Positions 35,813 through 44,147 of a DNA stretch of 64,000 bases are shown one piece after another. Numbering within the stretch: position 1 is the first letter of the stretch; each line of letters opens with the position of its first letter. Source of the stretch: VAZQ01 sp963758945 (lineage in GTDB: Bacteria > Pseudomonadota > Alphaproteobacteria > Rhizobiales > Xanthobacteraceae). The DNA lies in NCBI GenBank assembly GCA_963758945.1, contig CAVWXY010000012.1:1-64000 (forward strand), given 5' to 3'. The position numbers and the translations under genes are program-made. The notes beneath the pieces were generated by a model that was not told the origin of the DNA, ran no database searches, and saw only the letters and a list, made by a program, of their open reading frames with translations.

Positions 35813-37008
35813 TTAGCCGCTGGCCCAAAGGCTCTTCGACGCGAGGCGCGCCCCTTCGACGAGGGCGCCGAGCTTGGCCCATGCCAGCTCGCCGTGAACG
35901 CGGCCGCCAAGCCCGCAGTCGGTACCGGCGATCACGTTCTCGCGCCCCACGATCGCGGCGTAGCGGAGAATGCGGTCGGCGACCAGTTGCGGGTGCTCGA
36001 CGAGGTTGGTGGCGTGACTGACGACGCCGGGCATCAGCATCTTGCCCGGCGGCAGCTTCGCTGCCTGCCAGACGCGCCATTCGTGCTCGTGCCGCACGTT
36101 GCCGGCCTCGAAGGAATAGGTCTGTGCCTTCACCTCGAGGATGAGGTCGATGATGTGCTCGAGCGGCAGATCGTGGGTATGCGGCCCGTGCCAACTGCCC
36201 CAGCACAGGTGATAGCGCACCTTCTCTTCCGGAATCCCTCTGAGCGCATGATTGACCGCGTCGATGCGCAGCTTGGCGAACTTGCGATAGCTTTCCACGC
36301 TCGGCTCGGGCTTGATCATGTCCCACCAGTCGGGAAGGCCGGGATCGTCGATTTGCAGCACGAATCCGGTCGACACCACCGCGCGGTATTCTTCGCCTAT
36401 GGCCTCGGCCAGGGCGAAAACAAATTCCTCCTCGGTCTTGTAATGCTCGTTGAAGATGAAATGGTCGAGCCAACCCGGCGCTAGCAGCGCGATGAACGCC
36501 TCTTCGACCTTGGCGCCGGAGCGATTGATCGCGGCCTTGAACGCGTCGATCTCGCGCTTGATCGCTTCCGGTCCTTTCGACTTCACCGGCCCGCGCGCGA
36601 CGACGCGCTCGGTCATCGGGGGCATCGGCTTCTCGCCGGGCACGAAGAACAACGTCCCGAGCTTGTCCATGTCGGCATAGAAGTCGCGGAACTCATCGCG
36701 CTCGCGCGTCGAGTGCCGCGTGGTCGGCGGCTCGCCCGGCTTCACGGGCCGAGCCTCCAGGCCGCTGAAGTGCGCGGCATAGTGCGCGAGGCCGCGGGCG
36801 GTCCAGAACTCGCCGTCGCCGATGCAGTCGATACCGATCTCGACCTGTGTCTTCACCGTTTCCGCGATGGCCGGCACGACGCGGGCTGCGATCTCGCCGC
36901 GATCGACAACCTCGGCGTTGGCAAGCCGCGCCGGCATGTCCTCCACCCCTTGGGCGGCGGCAGCCGCCCCACGTGCGAGGTCCTGATGCGCGTTGCACTC
37001 TTTCGCAT
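35813..37008 (-). pseudogene. MetE C-terminal-domain-like methyltransferase, N-terminal frameshift
   Basis: The main frame reads as a cobalamin-independent methionine-synthase-like protein: IGIDCIGDGEFWTARG, VRYHLCWGSWHGPHTHDLPLEHI, AQTYSFEAGNVRHEHEW, NVIAGTDCGLGGRVH, with zinc-ligand positions His/Cys, Glu and Cys present. The real N-terminus lies in a different frame: ATG at 37008 with GGAGGAAA 5 nt upstream gives MRKSATRIRTSHVGRLPPP, the family's T-HVG-LP start. One indel near 36945-36960 joins the two. Relatives of this single-domain kind may move methyl groups among thiols rather than make methionine. It is otherwise intact. Confidence 0.75.
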
Positions 37009-37126
37009 GGTCGTTTCCTCCGGCCATCGCCTTTGCGGAGGCTCATGGCTCTCATCTAACTCTCATCGCTCCCATGATGCCTCATCGTGAAGTCATCAAG
37101 CAACGCTCGCTGCGCGCTACTGTGGC

Positions 37127-37447
37127 GGTTCAGAAGTCCGCATCATTCTTGCGGCGAGTTCCGAAATGCGGACTTCTGAACCAAAACCACACCAGATCAA
37201 CAAGTTGCTAGTGCCCCGAACCCGAAGTTCGCGCACACCGTGTGGCAAATGCGATCGCGAACTTCGGGTTCAAAAGGGGCACTAGTGTCATAGAGTTGCT
37301 AGTGGTCCTTAAATTCCGAAGTTCGCAAACACGGGTGCCGCGAAATGATGCGAACTTCGGAATGGGACCACTAGTGTCCCTCGCTTCCGAAGTTCGCAAA
37401 CTAGGGTGCCGCACAATGATGCGAACTTCGGAATTGGGACACTGGTG
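37127..37447. repeat. Array of four palindromic repeats with covarying outer stems
   Basis: Four hairpins follow one another: 37127-37182 (perfect 17-bp arms), 37208-37285, 37299-37374 and 37369-37447. The last three share an inner stem around CCGAAGTTCGC/GCGAACTTCGG and a partly conserved loop, but their outer stems differ and still pair: CTAGTGCCCC/GGGGCACTAG, CTAGTGGTCC/GGACCACTAG, AGTGTCCC/GGGACACT. The spacer with GTTGCTAGTG recurs between units. The array fills the 521-bp gap (37009-37529) between the MetE-like gene and a Bug receptor. Confidence 0.8.
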
Positions 37448-37529
37448 TCATGTGCTTGCCGCGTTTCGCCCGCTGCTGCATTGTGACGTCGCTGGCTTTG
37501 CAAAAAGAAACGCCGTTGAGGAGGTCGCC

Positions 37530-38492
37530 ATGATGGGAAAACTGTTGCCGCTGGTCGCCGCGCTCGCAATCGTCTCCTGGCCGGCGGCGGCGCAGGACTA
37601 TCCGACGCGTCCCGTCCGCGCGATCGTGGCGGTGGGCGCCGGCGGCACCGGCGACGTCTTCACCCGCGTGCTGGGCGAGGAGCTGCACCGGCGCTGGGGG
37701 CAGCCGCTCGTGGTGGAAAACCGTCCCGGCGGCGCCTCCAATATCGGCGCGCGCGCCTGCGCCGATGCCGCGCCCGACGGCTATACCATCTGCATCATGC
37801 CGGGCGAACCGCTGGCCTATAACCAGTTCCTCTTCAAGAAGCTGAGCTTCGACCCGGCCAAGGACTTCGCCCCGGTCGTCAACCTGTTCTTCAACACCCA
37901 GGCGCTGGTGGTCAACGCCGCGCTCAAGGTGAGGACGGTGGACGAGCTCGTCGCGCTCTCCAAGGCCAAGGCCGGAACCCTGAGCTATACCGCGCCGTCG
38001 CTCCCGCTCGCGCTCTACCTCGAGAAGCTCAAGCGCGAGCGCGGCGCCGACTGGGTCGCCATCCCGTTCCGCGGCGGCGGCGACACCACCAATGCGGTGC
38101 TGTCGGGATCGACGCCGATCGCGTTCCTCGGCATGCAGAATTTCATCTCGCATCTGCAGAGCGGGACGATGATCGGGCTCGCGGTCGACGGTGTGCAGCG
38201 GTCGCCGCTGTTTCCCGACATCCCGACGCTGGCCGAGCTCGGCTATCATGGCAATCTCACGCGCGTCTATTTCGGGCTGGTCGCGCCGGCGGGCACGCCC
38301 AAGCCCATCATCGACAAGATCCGCGCGGATGTCGCCGCCATCGGCAACGACCCCGCCTTCCGCAAGAAGCAGTTCACCGACCGCGCGCTCGAGCCGATCC
38401 TGAACACGCCCGAAGAGTTCGCTCGCTTCCTGATTGCGGATCGCGCCACCTCCGAACGCGTCGTCCGGGAGGCAGGGCTCACCCCGCAGTGA
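37530..38492 (+). CDS. Bug-type tripartite tricarboxylate transporter receptor
   Basis: 320 residues: a signal peptide (GKLLPLVAALAIVSWPAAAQ), then the family opening YPTRPVRAIVAVGAGGTGDVFTRVLGEEL, the pocket segment ENRPGGASNIGARACADAAPDGYTICIMPG and the ending FGLVAPAGTPKPIIDKIRADVAAI. It binds an unknown carboxylate in the periplasm. GGAGGT lies 6 nt before the ATG at 37530. No transporter membrane genes are adjacent. The palindrome array lies just upstream and could affect its transcription. Confidence 0.88.
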   Translation: MMGKLLPLVAALAIVSWPAAAQDYPTRPVRAIVAVGAGGTGDVFTRVLGEELHRRWGQPLVVENRPGGASNIGARACADAAPDGYTICIMPGEPLAYNQFLFKKLSFDPAKDFAPVVNLFFNTQALVVNAALKVRTVDELVALSKAKAGTLSYTAPSLPLALYLEKLKRERGADWVAIPFRGGGDTTNAVLSGSTPIAFLGMQNFISHLQSGTMIGLAVDGVQRSPLFPDIPTLAELGYHGNLTRVYFGLVAPAGTPKPIIDKIRADVAAIGNDPAFRKKQFTDRALEPILNTPEEFARFLIADRATSERVVREAGLTPQ

Positions 38493-39203
38493 GATGCGAG
38501 CGAGGACGGGGCGAAGATCGTGGCGGCGACCGGCCTCGGCGCAGCAGGTGAGGGTCCGAGAGGTGGTCGCTCGCGGCCCCCATGCTGAGGCGCATCGCAG
38601 CGGCCGCGATCACGTCAGTTCCACACGTACGGATCCGCTGCGCATGTCTCGAAGCACCGCAACTCGGCGATACCGGCTTGCGTACCTAATGGTGCCGGTC
38701 GCGGGTAACCCGAGATCGGTGCGCCGCCCCCATCCTTCGAAATGCGCGCACACGGGGAGTTGCGAGCTACGACCTCTTGCACGCGTTCCTCAGGATGACG
38801 CCGGGACGAGGAGACACGCCACCTGGGCGCTTTGCCGACCCCACGTGGCCATCGCACAACGGACCGACGCGCGGCGGCCTGGAACCGGGAACAACCTGGC
38901 GGCGCCGATCGTTGTCGGCGCGCGAGGGTTCGCCCCAGCCCCTAACCCCCTGACAGGCACCCTCGCGACAAGCAAGAACAATGAGGAGCGCCCCCGGTCT
39001 GCCACGTGCACAGGCCGGGGGCATTGCCCGCGCCCCGGCCAATTGAGCAGGCTTGCGGCCGCGATCACGACCGCGCCACCACGTCGGCAACTCAGGAGAT
39101 CGTCCTTAAGTATTGGATCGGCCGGTGCGACGCTCGGGAACGGCGCGGCCTTTTCCGCTGTGGCGCCCCGCGAGCGGCCGGACGGCGCATATCTGCGGCC
39201 AAG
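38493..39203. other. 711-bp region without a recognisable gene
   Basis: Frames are open here because of high GC, but none has a family match or ribosome site. A hairpin GCCCCCGG…CCGGGGGC (38990-39022), together with its flanks (about 38960-39040), is a second copy of the 3' flank of the zinc-ribbon gene at 40.1 kb. A copy of that gene may once have stood here. Confidence 0.45.
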
Positions 39204-39590
39204 TCAACGCGCAGACGCGAGCGCCTCTTCGGCGGCGATCAGGACGTCGAGCGGCAGCCACGGCTTGGGCATGTAACCGACCCCGGGCGGCAGCTCGCCA
39301 ATGCGCTCGCGCGGATGTCCGGAGGTGAGAACCACGGAAAGGTGCGGCCAGCGCATCTTCAGCTCGCGCGCCAGATCGATCCCGTCCATGACGCCCCGAA
39401 GCCTAACGTCGGCGAAGATCATGACGACTTCTCGCCCGCCGATCAGCATGACGGCAAGCGCAGCTTCCGCGCTTTCACACTCGATGGTGTCCAGTTGCTC
39501 GTCTTCGAGCAGCGCCGCCGTCAGGCTGCGCAGTTCGGCGTCGCCCTCGACAATCAATACGGTTCGACGTTTCTGTTGCGCTTGCCCCAT
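39204..39590 (-). CDS. Stand-alone response-regulator receiver domain
   Basis: 128 residues, a receiver with no output domain: TVLIVEGDAELRSLTAALLEDEQ (acid pocket at Gly-Asp), phospho-accepting Asp in VVMIFADVRLRGVMDGIDLAREL, the Thr/Ser position in LSVVLTSGHP and the conserved Lys in VGYMPKPWLPLDVLIAAEEAL. It would act as a phospho-relay or by protein contact. No kinase is nearby. GGAGAGGAG lies before the ATG at 39590. A remnant of a similar receiver's C-terminus lies at 57417-57479. Confidence 0.88.
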   Translation of the reverse strand: MGQAQQKRRTVLIVEGDAELRSLTAALLEDEQLDTIECESAEAALAVMLIGGREVVMIFADVRLRGVMDGIDLARELKMRWPHLSVVLTSGHPRERIGELPPGVGYMPKPWLPLDVLIAAEEALASAR

Positions 39591-40140
39591 GACCGGGCTC
39601 CTCTCCTCCTGAGAACTCGTTGCGATCGGCACTCAAGCCGCGCACGAGCGCCGCCAGCCGTTCCGGGAGAGGAATTGAAACAACGGCGGCGAATGTGGTC
39701 CGCAACCCGCCCGCAAGCGTCATCGGGAACGTCGTTTGATCGAGCGGTATCAGGGTCGGACGGCGCATCGCGACCGGGTTCTCCGCTAGGGAACCTCCCC
39801 TCGGTCTTCACGTCCCTGTGTCGAGAATGCGACAGTGGCGGTTTTGTTCAGGCCGGCGCCGATCAAATTTTCCCAAAGGGGGATGCCGGTTCCGCGCCCT
39901 TCAAACCTCCTGGGACTCGGCGCGGCTGGCCCCGCATCGCCTATTGGGCTCCAGGGGTGGACCCCGAAGCGGCCTACGTTCCGCTTGCGGGAATGATCCG
40001 GGGGCACCGAGTATTTGTTAAATCAAGCGAGGGTGCAGCCGGACCCAGCTAGCCCCCACTGCCCCCTGGACGCCCTCGCGACACGTGAGAAACGCCCCCG
40101 GTCCACCGACACTCGGGCCGGGGGCATTGCCCACGCCCGG
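39591..40140. other. Intergenic region between receiver gene and zinc-ribbon gene
   Basis: About 550 bp with no convincing gene. The only clear structure is the terminator of the zinc-ribbon gene (40089-40125). The flank at 40075-40137 is duplicated at 38960-39040. Confidence 0.5.
40089..40125 (-). terminator. Terminator of the zinc-ribbon gene
   Basis: On the minus strand a stem GCCCCCGG/CCGGGGGC (40125-40118 and 40101-40094) is followed by GTTTCTC. It begins 16 nt after the zinc-ribbon stop codon. The T-run is short, so efficiency is uncertain. Confidence 0.5.
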
Positions 40141-40302
40141 CTAGGCCGCCTGCTCCTGCACCGTCGTTTCCGCTTGCTTGCAGCGCGAGCAATAGAAAAC
40201 CTGGATTTGTGGGAGCCCTCCGAGGCGAGGGATCGTCCTGACGAGCTTCATCGGCTCGCGGCAATCGGGGCACAGGGGCGTAGCGTGAGGGTCGGACGAC
40301 AT
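40141..40302 (-). CDS. Zinc-ribbon miniprotein
   Basis: 53 residues starting MSSDPHATPLCPDCREP, with a second pair CSRC after VFYC. CPDC and YCSRC form a classic zinc ribbon, and the end (KQAETTVQEQAA) is polar. Such proteins often contact nucleic acid or other proteins; no specific role is known. The ATG at 40302 has no ribosome site. TAGTTA lies 8-13 nt upstream and a perfect FNR/FixK-type box is centred 42.5 nt upstream, so this looks like a leaderless micro-oxic gene. Confidence 0.8.
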   Translation of the reverse strand: MSSDPHATPLCPDCREPMKLVRTIPRLGGLPQIQVFYCSRCKQAETTVQEQAA

Positions 40303-40337
40303 CGACAAATAACTACGCGGTTCAAAGCGCGGGCACT

Positions 40338-40351
40338 TTGATTCCGATCAA
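40338..40351 (-). promoter_or_regulatory. FNR/FixK-type box upstream of the zinc-ribbon gene
   Basis: TTGATTCCGATCAA is a perfect TTGAT-N4-ATCAA box, and symmetry extends to CACTTTGAT/ATCAAAGTG. Its centre is 42.5 nt before the ATG at 40302. Confidence 0.7.
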
Positions 40352-40461
40352 AGTGGAACCCCTGGCGCCGGCGATGCCGGGCGGCTCGCGGACCGGGCCT
40401 CCGCTCGAAGCTGCGCGGCCGTAAACCATCGCGCCGTGCGGCTTCCGCAAGCGGGCTCGAG

Positions 40462-40610
40462 CGCTCGCCGCTGCTGCCGGACGCGCCGACGCTCGCCGAT
40501 CCTGGGGCCTTGGCGACCTGACCGCGAGCGCCTGGTTCGGGCTGCTGGTGAAATCCGGCACGCCGGGCGAGGTGGCGCAGCGGCTGGAGGCGGCCGCCAT
40601 CGCGGCGCTG
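40462..40610 (+). pseudogene. Fragment of a Bug-type receptor
   Basis: Two frames together give the C-terminal part of a Bug receptor: RSPLLPDAPTLAD, then after a shift near 40510 DLTASAWFGLLVKSGTPGEVAQRLEAAAIAAL. This aligns with SPLFPDIPTLAELGYHGNLTRVYFGLVAPAGTP of the complete receptor at 37530. No start or remaining body is present. It marks another rearrangement inside the accessory block. Confidence 0.65.
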
Positions 40611-40641
40611 GGCCGGCTTCACCTGCATTCTGCTGTGTCTC

Positions 40642-41142
40642 TCAGAGGCTAGACCAGCTAGCCCAGCTGAAGAGCAGGGAGCCGTGGCTGCCGGCCACGG
40701 CACCGAGAATGGTGAGGATGCTCAAACTCAATAGGACCGAGTGCAGGCATTGGACCAGCCGGAAGGTCGAGTCCGGCGCGGTCTTGGCGCGGGCAAGGAC
40801 CCAGCGGTGCAGGAACAGGGGCTCGGCGATGAATAGCAGCGACGAAAACAGCAGCCACACGCCGACCATGGCATGCATCCACCAGAACTCGGCCGATGCA
40901 AAACGTCCCCAAAGATCGAGTCGATGGATCATGTACAGCCCGCTCAAGCCCGTGAGCGCCGTCGTCACCTGTGACTGCGAGGCAAAGGATTGCTCGACGG
41001 ATTCGAAGAAGGTGATGCGCTCTTCGGGAGATTTGAGGCGTCGGACCGCGGGCAGCAGCACTGTCGTCACCAACGCGACGCCACCGATCCAGAGAACTAC
41101 GGCCAGGACGTGAATAGCGCGGGCGAGCGTTACGTCATCCAT
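40642..41142 (-). CDS. Small integral membrane protein, CopD/DUF2269-like
   Basis: 166 residues with four probable membrane helices (ARAIHVLAVVLWIGGVALVTTVLLPAV; ALTGLSGLYMI; WMHAMVGVWLLFSSLLFIAEPLFLH; LLSLSILTILGAVAG). His residues at HVLAVVLWIGG and WWMH are placed as in haem- or copper-binding CopD-like proteins, but this is inference. It belongs with the next membrane gene and lies beside an sNOR-like cluster, so a role in respiratory-complex assembly is possible. Confidence 0.7.
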   Translation of the reverse strand: MDDVTLARAIHVLAVVLWIGGVALVTTVLLPAVRRLKSPEERITFFESVEQSFASQSQVTTALTGLSGLYMIHRLDLWGRFASAEFWWMHAMVGVWLLFSSLLFIAEPLFLHRWVLARAKTAPDSTFRLVQCLHSVLLSLSILTILGAVAGSHGSLLFSWASWSSL

Positions 41143-41253
41143 GACCCATTTTCGCGCCTCTTGCTGCCGCCTTTTTCCACCGCCGGGCCTTTCTTGTGCT
41201 CCAGGTCGGCCCCGCCGTTATACGAGGGTCGAGAAAGCGAAGCGGAATGTCGG

Positions 41254-41838
41254 TTACAGCCCGGTCGCAAAGCGCGCCATGACGACGATGATGGCGACCT
41301 GCATCGCCCCTTGAGAGGCGACGACGCCGAAGTAGACCCGCATCCAGCGCGCAACCACGGCAAGATCCGGCGTCGGCTTCTGAAGCTCGAAATAGATGCG
41401 CAAGTTTGCCGGCAAGAGATATCCCAGGCCTTGGACCGTCAGCACGGCTACGATGATGAGCGAGGCCACGACCCACCAGAACTCCGGATAGTTGAGATCG
41501 AGAAATCCCGTGCGTTCGGCGAGGAACCAGCCGGAGGTCGCCGTGATGATGCTGAGCGTGGGCATGAGGAATAGCGTGCGCGGGACCAACGCTGCGATTA
41601 CCGCGCGTCGCGCTTCGAGCGGGAGGCGTCGCAGGATCGGCCCGACGACGAAGCCCATGAAGAGATCGATGCCGGTCCATAACCCCCCGCACATCACATG
41701 GACGAAGTTCAGGACCCAGTTGCTCCCGAGCTCGATCGCTATCACCATCGCCGCAAGCGCGACCACGGACGCGAAAACGTACCATGTCCGAATGGGGGAG
41801 GTGATTCGCTTGGGAGCACCGAGAATCTGTTCGGTCAT
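41254..41838 (-). CDS. Four-helix integral membrane protein
   Basis: 194 residues with helices at WYVFASVVALAAMVIAIEL, LNFVHVMCGGLWTGIDLFMGFVVGPIL, TLFLMPTLSIITATSGWFL and FWWVVASLIIVAVLTVQGLGYLL, plus a C-terminal one. HVMCGGLWTGIDLF resembles the helix with conserved His in DUF2269/CopD-like proteins and its neighbour. GGGGAA lies before the ATG at 41838. It is transcribed away from the sNOR-like cluster, with an FNR/FixK-type box between them. Confidence 0.7.
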   Translation of the reverse strand: MTEQILGAPKRITSPIRTWYVFASVVALAAMVIAIELGSNWVLNFVHVMCGGLWTGIDLFMGFVVGPILRRLPLEARRAVIAALVPRTLFLMPTLSIITATSGWFLAERTGFLDLNYPEFWWVVASLIIVAVLTVQGLGYLLPANLRIYFELQKPTPDLAVVARWMRVYFGVVASQGAMQVAIIVVMARFATGL

Positions 41839-41924
41839 GGAGTTCCCCAACTATCCCCGCCCCGCTTGGCAGCAATGAAGCGTCCGATCAGCTACCCCAA
41901 TAGCGATCGCTCTCGCTCTTCGGA

Positions 41925-41938
41925 TTGATATGAATCAA
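41925..41938. promoter_or_regulatory. FNR/FixK-type box in the divergent promoter of the sNOR-like cluster
   Basis: TTGATATGAATCAA is a perfect TTGAT-N4-ATCAA box. It is 146 bp before the norS-like ATG and 87 bp before the opposite membrane gene. On the plus strand, TTTTAT at 41963-41968 is a suitable -10. On the minus strand the match is weaker. Members of the FNR/FixK/NNR group respond to low oxygen or NO. Confidence 0.7.
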
Positions 41939-42083
41939 GCGACCGGACCTTCTCTTGTGGCCTTTTATGTTGCCTGAAATTTCGCAATTTAAATAGCAGC
42001 CTGTGCTGGGCCGTAGTCGGTGCTCGAAGTAACGCGCTAGCCGGGACCGTCGGAGTAAGGAACTCGTCGTTTTGGAGGCTGCC

Positions 42084-42600
42084 ATGCAAGACGCGGTCGG
42101 GATCATCACCCTCGTGCTGGTGACGCTCCTCGCGATTGTGTTTCTCGTGGTTGTACGGGGCGCGAGTGCTCCGGCGGCGGCTGGGGCGACGGCCGATCCG
42201 GGGCGCTATCGTGCCCCGTTGTTTTGGCTTCTCGTTGTGGTCGGGATCGGCGTGAGCTACGGCACGCTCGTCGAGTGGCCCTATGGGCCAGGCACGGCGA
42301 CGTCCGGCGAGCCGATGACGGTGACGGTGACGGGGAGCATCTGGTCGTGGGAGATCAAGCCGACGGAGCTGCCCGCAGGCAAGCCGGTTGTTTTTGCCGT
42401 GACCTCGAGCGACGTAAACCATGGCTTTGGCATCTATGACCCGGATCTCAAGATGCTGAACTCAAGTCCAAGCGATGCCCGGCTACATTAACAAAGTCTA
42501 CTACACCTTCCCCAAGGCCGGCACTTATAAGATCGTGTGCCTCGAATATTGTGGGTTAGGCCACCACGTGATGGCGGCCGACTTGACGGTCGGTCCTTAA
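42084..42600 (+). pseudogene. NorS-like CuA subunit II of a heme-copper enzyme, frameshifted
   Basis: Two membrane helices (GIITLVLVTLLAIVFLVVV; APLFWLLVVVGIGVSYGTLVEW) precede a cupredoxin domain with a His in SDVNHGFGIYDPDLKML and the CuA motif CLEYCGLGHHVM. The frame breaks at 42458-42462, where one extra A turns the expected MLTQVQAMPGYINKVYYTF into a stop; the CuA half continues in the next frame to TAA at 42600. GGAGG lies before the ATG at 42084. At about 171 residues it is short, as in NorS-type subunits, and it is followed at once by the catalytic subunit. The enzyme needs this domain, so a sequencing error is possible. Confidence 0.7.
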
Positions 42601-42652
42601 ATTGCGCAGCGGGCACTCGTGACAGGAAAGTCAACAATGCGGAGTGGTGGTC

Positions 42653-44104
42653 ATGGCTGACATTGTCGCAGCTCCACACAAGATCTCGCCTTCTGCTGCA
42701 ATCGCCGTTCGCCTGACGATGGCGCTTGCAGCTCTTGTCTTGCTGCTGATGATGGTGCTCGGCCTCGTGCTGCGGCTTGCGCAGAGCACCTGGATCGACG
42801 TCGCGCCCGACCTCTTTTACCAGATCATGACGGCGCACGGCGTCGGGATGGTCGGGGCCGCCGGGCTCGCCGGCGCCGGCATCATGTGGTTCTTCCTCAA
42901 CCGTTATGTGGAACCGAGGGTAGGGGTCTACTACCTCTTCCTTGCGTTCTTTTTCCTGGGTGTCGCGCTCATTCTCGGCGGGATATTTTCAGGTGGTTTC
43001 GCGGGGGCATGGACGTTCCTCTTTCCGCTGCCGGCCATGTCGGGCGGCGTTTGGACTCCGGGCGCCTCTCTCGCCTTCTTCATTGGCCTGTTGTGCGTCG
43101 GCGTCGGCTTCCTGGTGTTCTATCTCGATGCTGGCCTCAGCATCGTCTCGCGTTACGGCAGTCTCGCCCGCGCGCTGGGCTGGCCGCAGCTATTCGCCGG
43201 CTCGCAGCACGAGCCGCCGCCGCCCACGGTGGTGGCGAGCACGGTCGTGCTCATCGTCAACACGCTCAGCATCGTGGCCGGCGCGATTGTCCTGGTGATC
43301 AGCGCCGTCAACCTTTACGTCCCGGCTTTCGGTATCGACGCCCTGCTGGCCAAGAATTTGATCTATTTCTTCGGCCACGTCTTCATCAATACGACCATCT
43401 ACATGGCGGTGATCGCCGTCTACGAGATCATTCCCACCTATACCGGGCGGCCGTGGAAATCGAACAAGCTGTTCCTCGCCGGCTGGACAGCCACGCTCTT
43501 GCTGGTGTTGGCCGTCTACCCGCACCATTTGCTTCAGGACATGGTCATGCCGGCCTGGACGCTCGTGATGGGCCAGGCGCTCTCCTACGTTGCCGGCATC
43601 CCGGTGATCGTGATCACGACCTACGCGCTTCTCGTCTACCTCCATCGCTCGGGCATTCGCTGGGATCTCGCCTCCGCGCTACTCGCGCTCGGAATCTTCG
43701 GCTGGGCCGCCGGCATCCTCCCCGCGGTGATCGACGGCACGATCGCCGTGAACAAGGTGATGCACAATACGCTCTGGGTGCCTGGCCACTTCCACTTCTA
43801 TCTGTTGCTCGGGATGGTCGCCATGGCCTTTGGCTTTTCGGTCTGGCTGGCGCAGGGCGAAAAGCCGTCGCAATCCTTCGTTCCGGTGCAGAAGATTGTC
43901 TTCCTCGGCTATCTCACCGGCGGGCTCGGTCTGGTGGCGACATTCCTCTACGCCGGCACGATCAGCGTCCCCCGACGCTGGGCCGTGCATCTGCCCGAAT
44001 GGGTGGCACAGGACCAGCTGGGCTCGATCTTCGCCGCGGTCGCTGTGCTCGCCACGGCAATCATCGTCGTGAACTACCTCGCGCGTCTCGCCCGCGCCAG
44101 GTGA
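42653..44104 (+). CDS. NorY-like heme-copper subunit I (sNOR type or divergent oxidase)
   Basis: 483 residues with about 12 membrane helices. All six metal-ligand histidines can be placed: TAHGVGMVG (low-spin haem), IYFFGHVFINTTIY and AVYPHHLLQD (CuB), LWVPGHFHFYLL (two haem ligands). The usual oxidase motif HPEVY, whose Tyr is cross-linked to CuB His, is replaced by HVFIN, so the standard oxygen-reductase Tyr is missing. With a CuA subunit before it, a SenC/Sco gene and a membrane gene after it, this matches the norS-norY-senC-orf1 order of sNOR, a proposed nitric-oxide reductase. A divergent oxygen reductase remains possible. GGAG lies before the ATG. Confidence 0.72.
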   Translation: MADIVAAPHKISPSAAIAVRLTMALAALVLLLMMVLGLVLRLAQSTWIDVAPDLFYQIMTAHGVGMVGAAGLAGAGIMWFFLNRYVEPRVGVYYLFLAFFFLGVALILGGIFSGGFAGAWTFLFPLPAMSGGVWTPGASLAFFIGLLCVGVGFLVFYLDAGLSIVSRYGSLARALGWPQLFAGSQHEPPPPTVVASTVVLIVNTLSIVAGAIVLVISAVNLYVPAFGIDALLAKNLIYFFGHVFINTTIYMAVIAVYEIIPTYTGRPWKSNKLFLAGWTATLLLVLAVYPHHLLQDMVMPAWTLVMGQALSYVAGIPVIVITTYALLVYLHRSGIRWDLASALLALGIFGWAAGILPAVIDGTIAVNKVMHNTLWVPGHFHFYLLLGMVAMAFGFSVWLAQGEKPSQSFVPVQKIVFLGYLTGGLGLVATFLYAGTISVPRRWAVHLPEWVAQDQLGSIFAAVAVLATAIIVVNYLARLARAR

Positions 44105-44147
44105 GGGGAGGAGGCGGCGCCTGATTTCACCCCGCAGTATCGTTGCG

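Noticed and set aside
37127..37447. CRISPR array
   Set aside because: Repeats are palindromic units of about 75 bp with no unique spacers of constant size and no cas genes nearby.
37242..37529. N-terminal extension of the Bug receptor through the palindrome array
   Set aside because: The extension would encode palindrome sequence before the signal peptide. The ATG at 37530 has a good ribosome site and starts the signal peptide.
38434..39276. Open frame of 280 codons on the plus strand
   Set aside because: No ribosome site, no domain, and it overlaps the receiver gene and a repeated hairpin.
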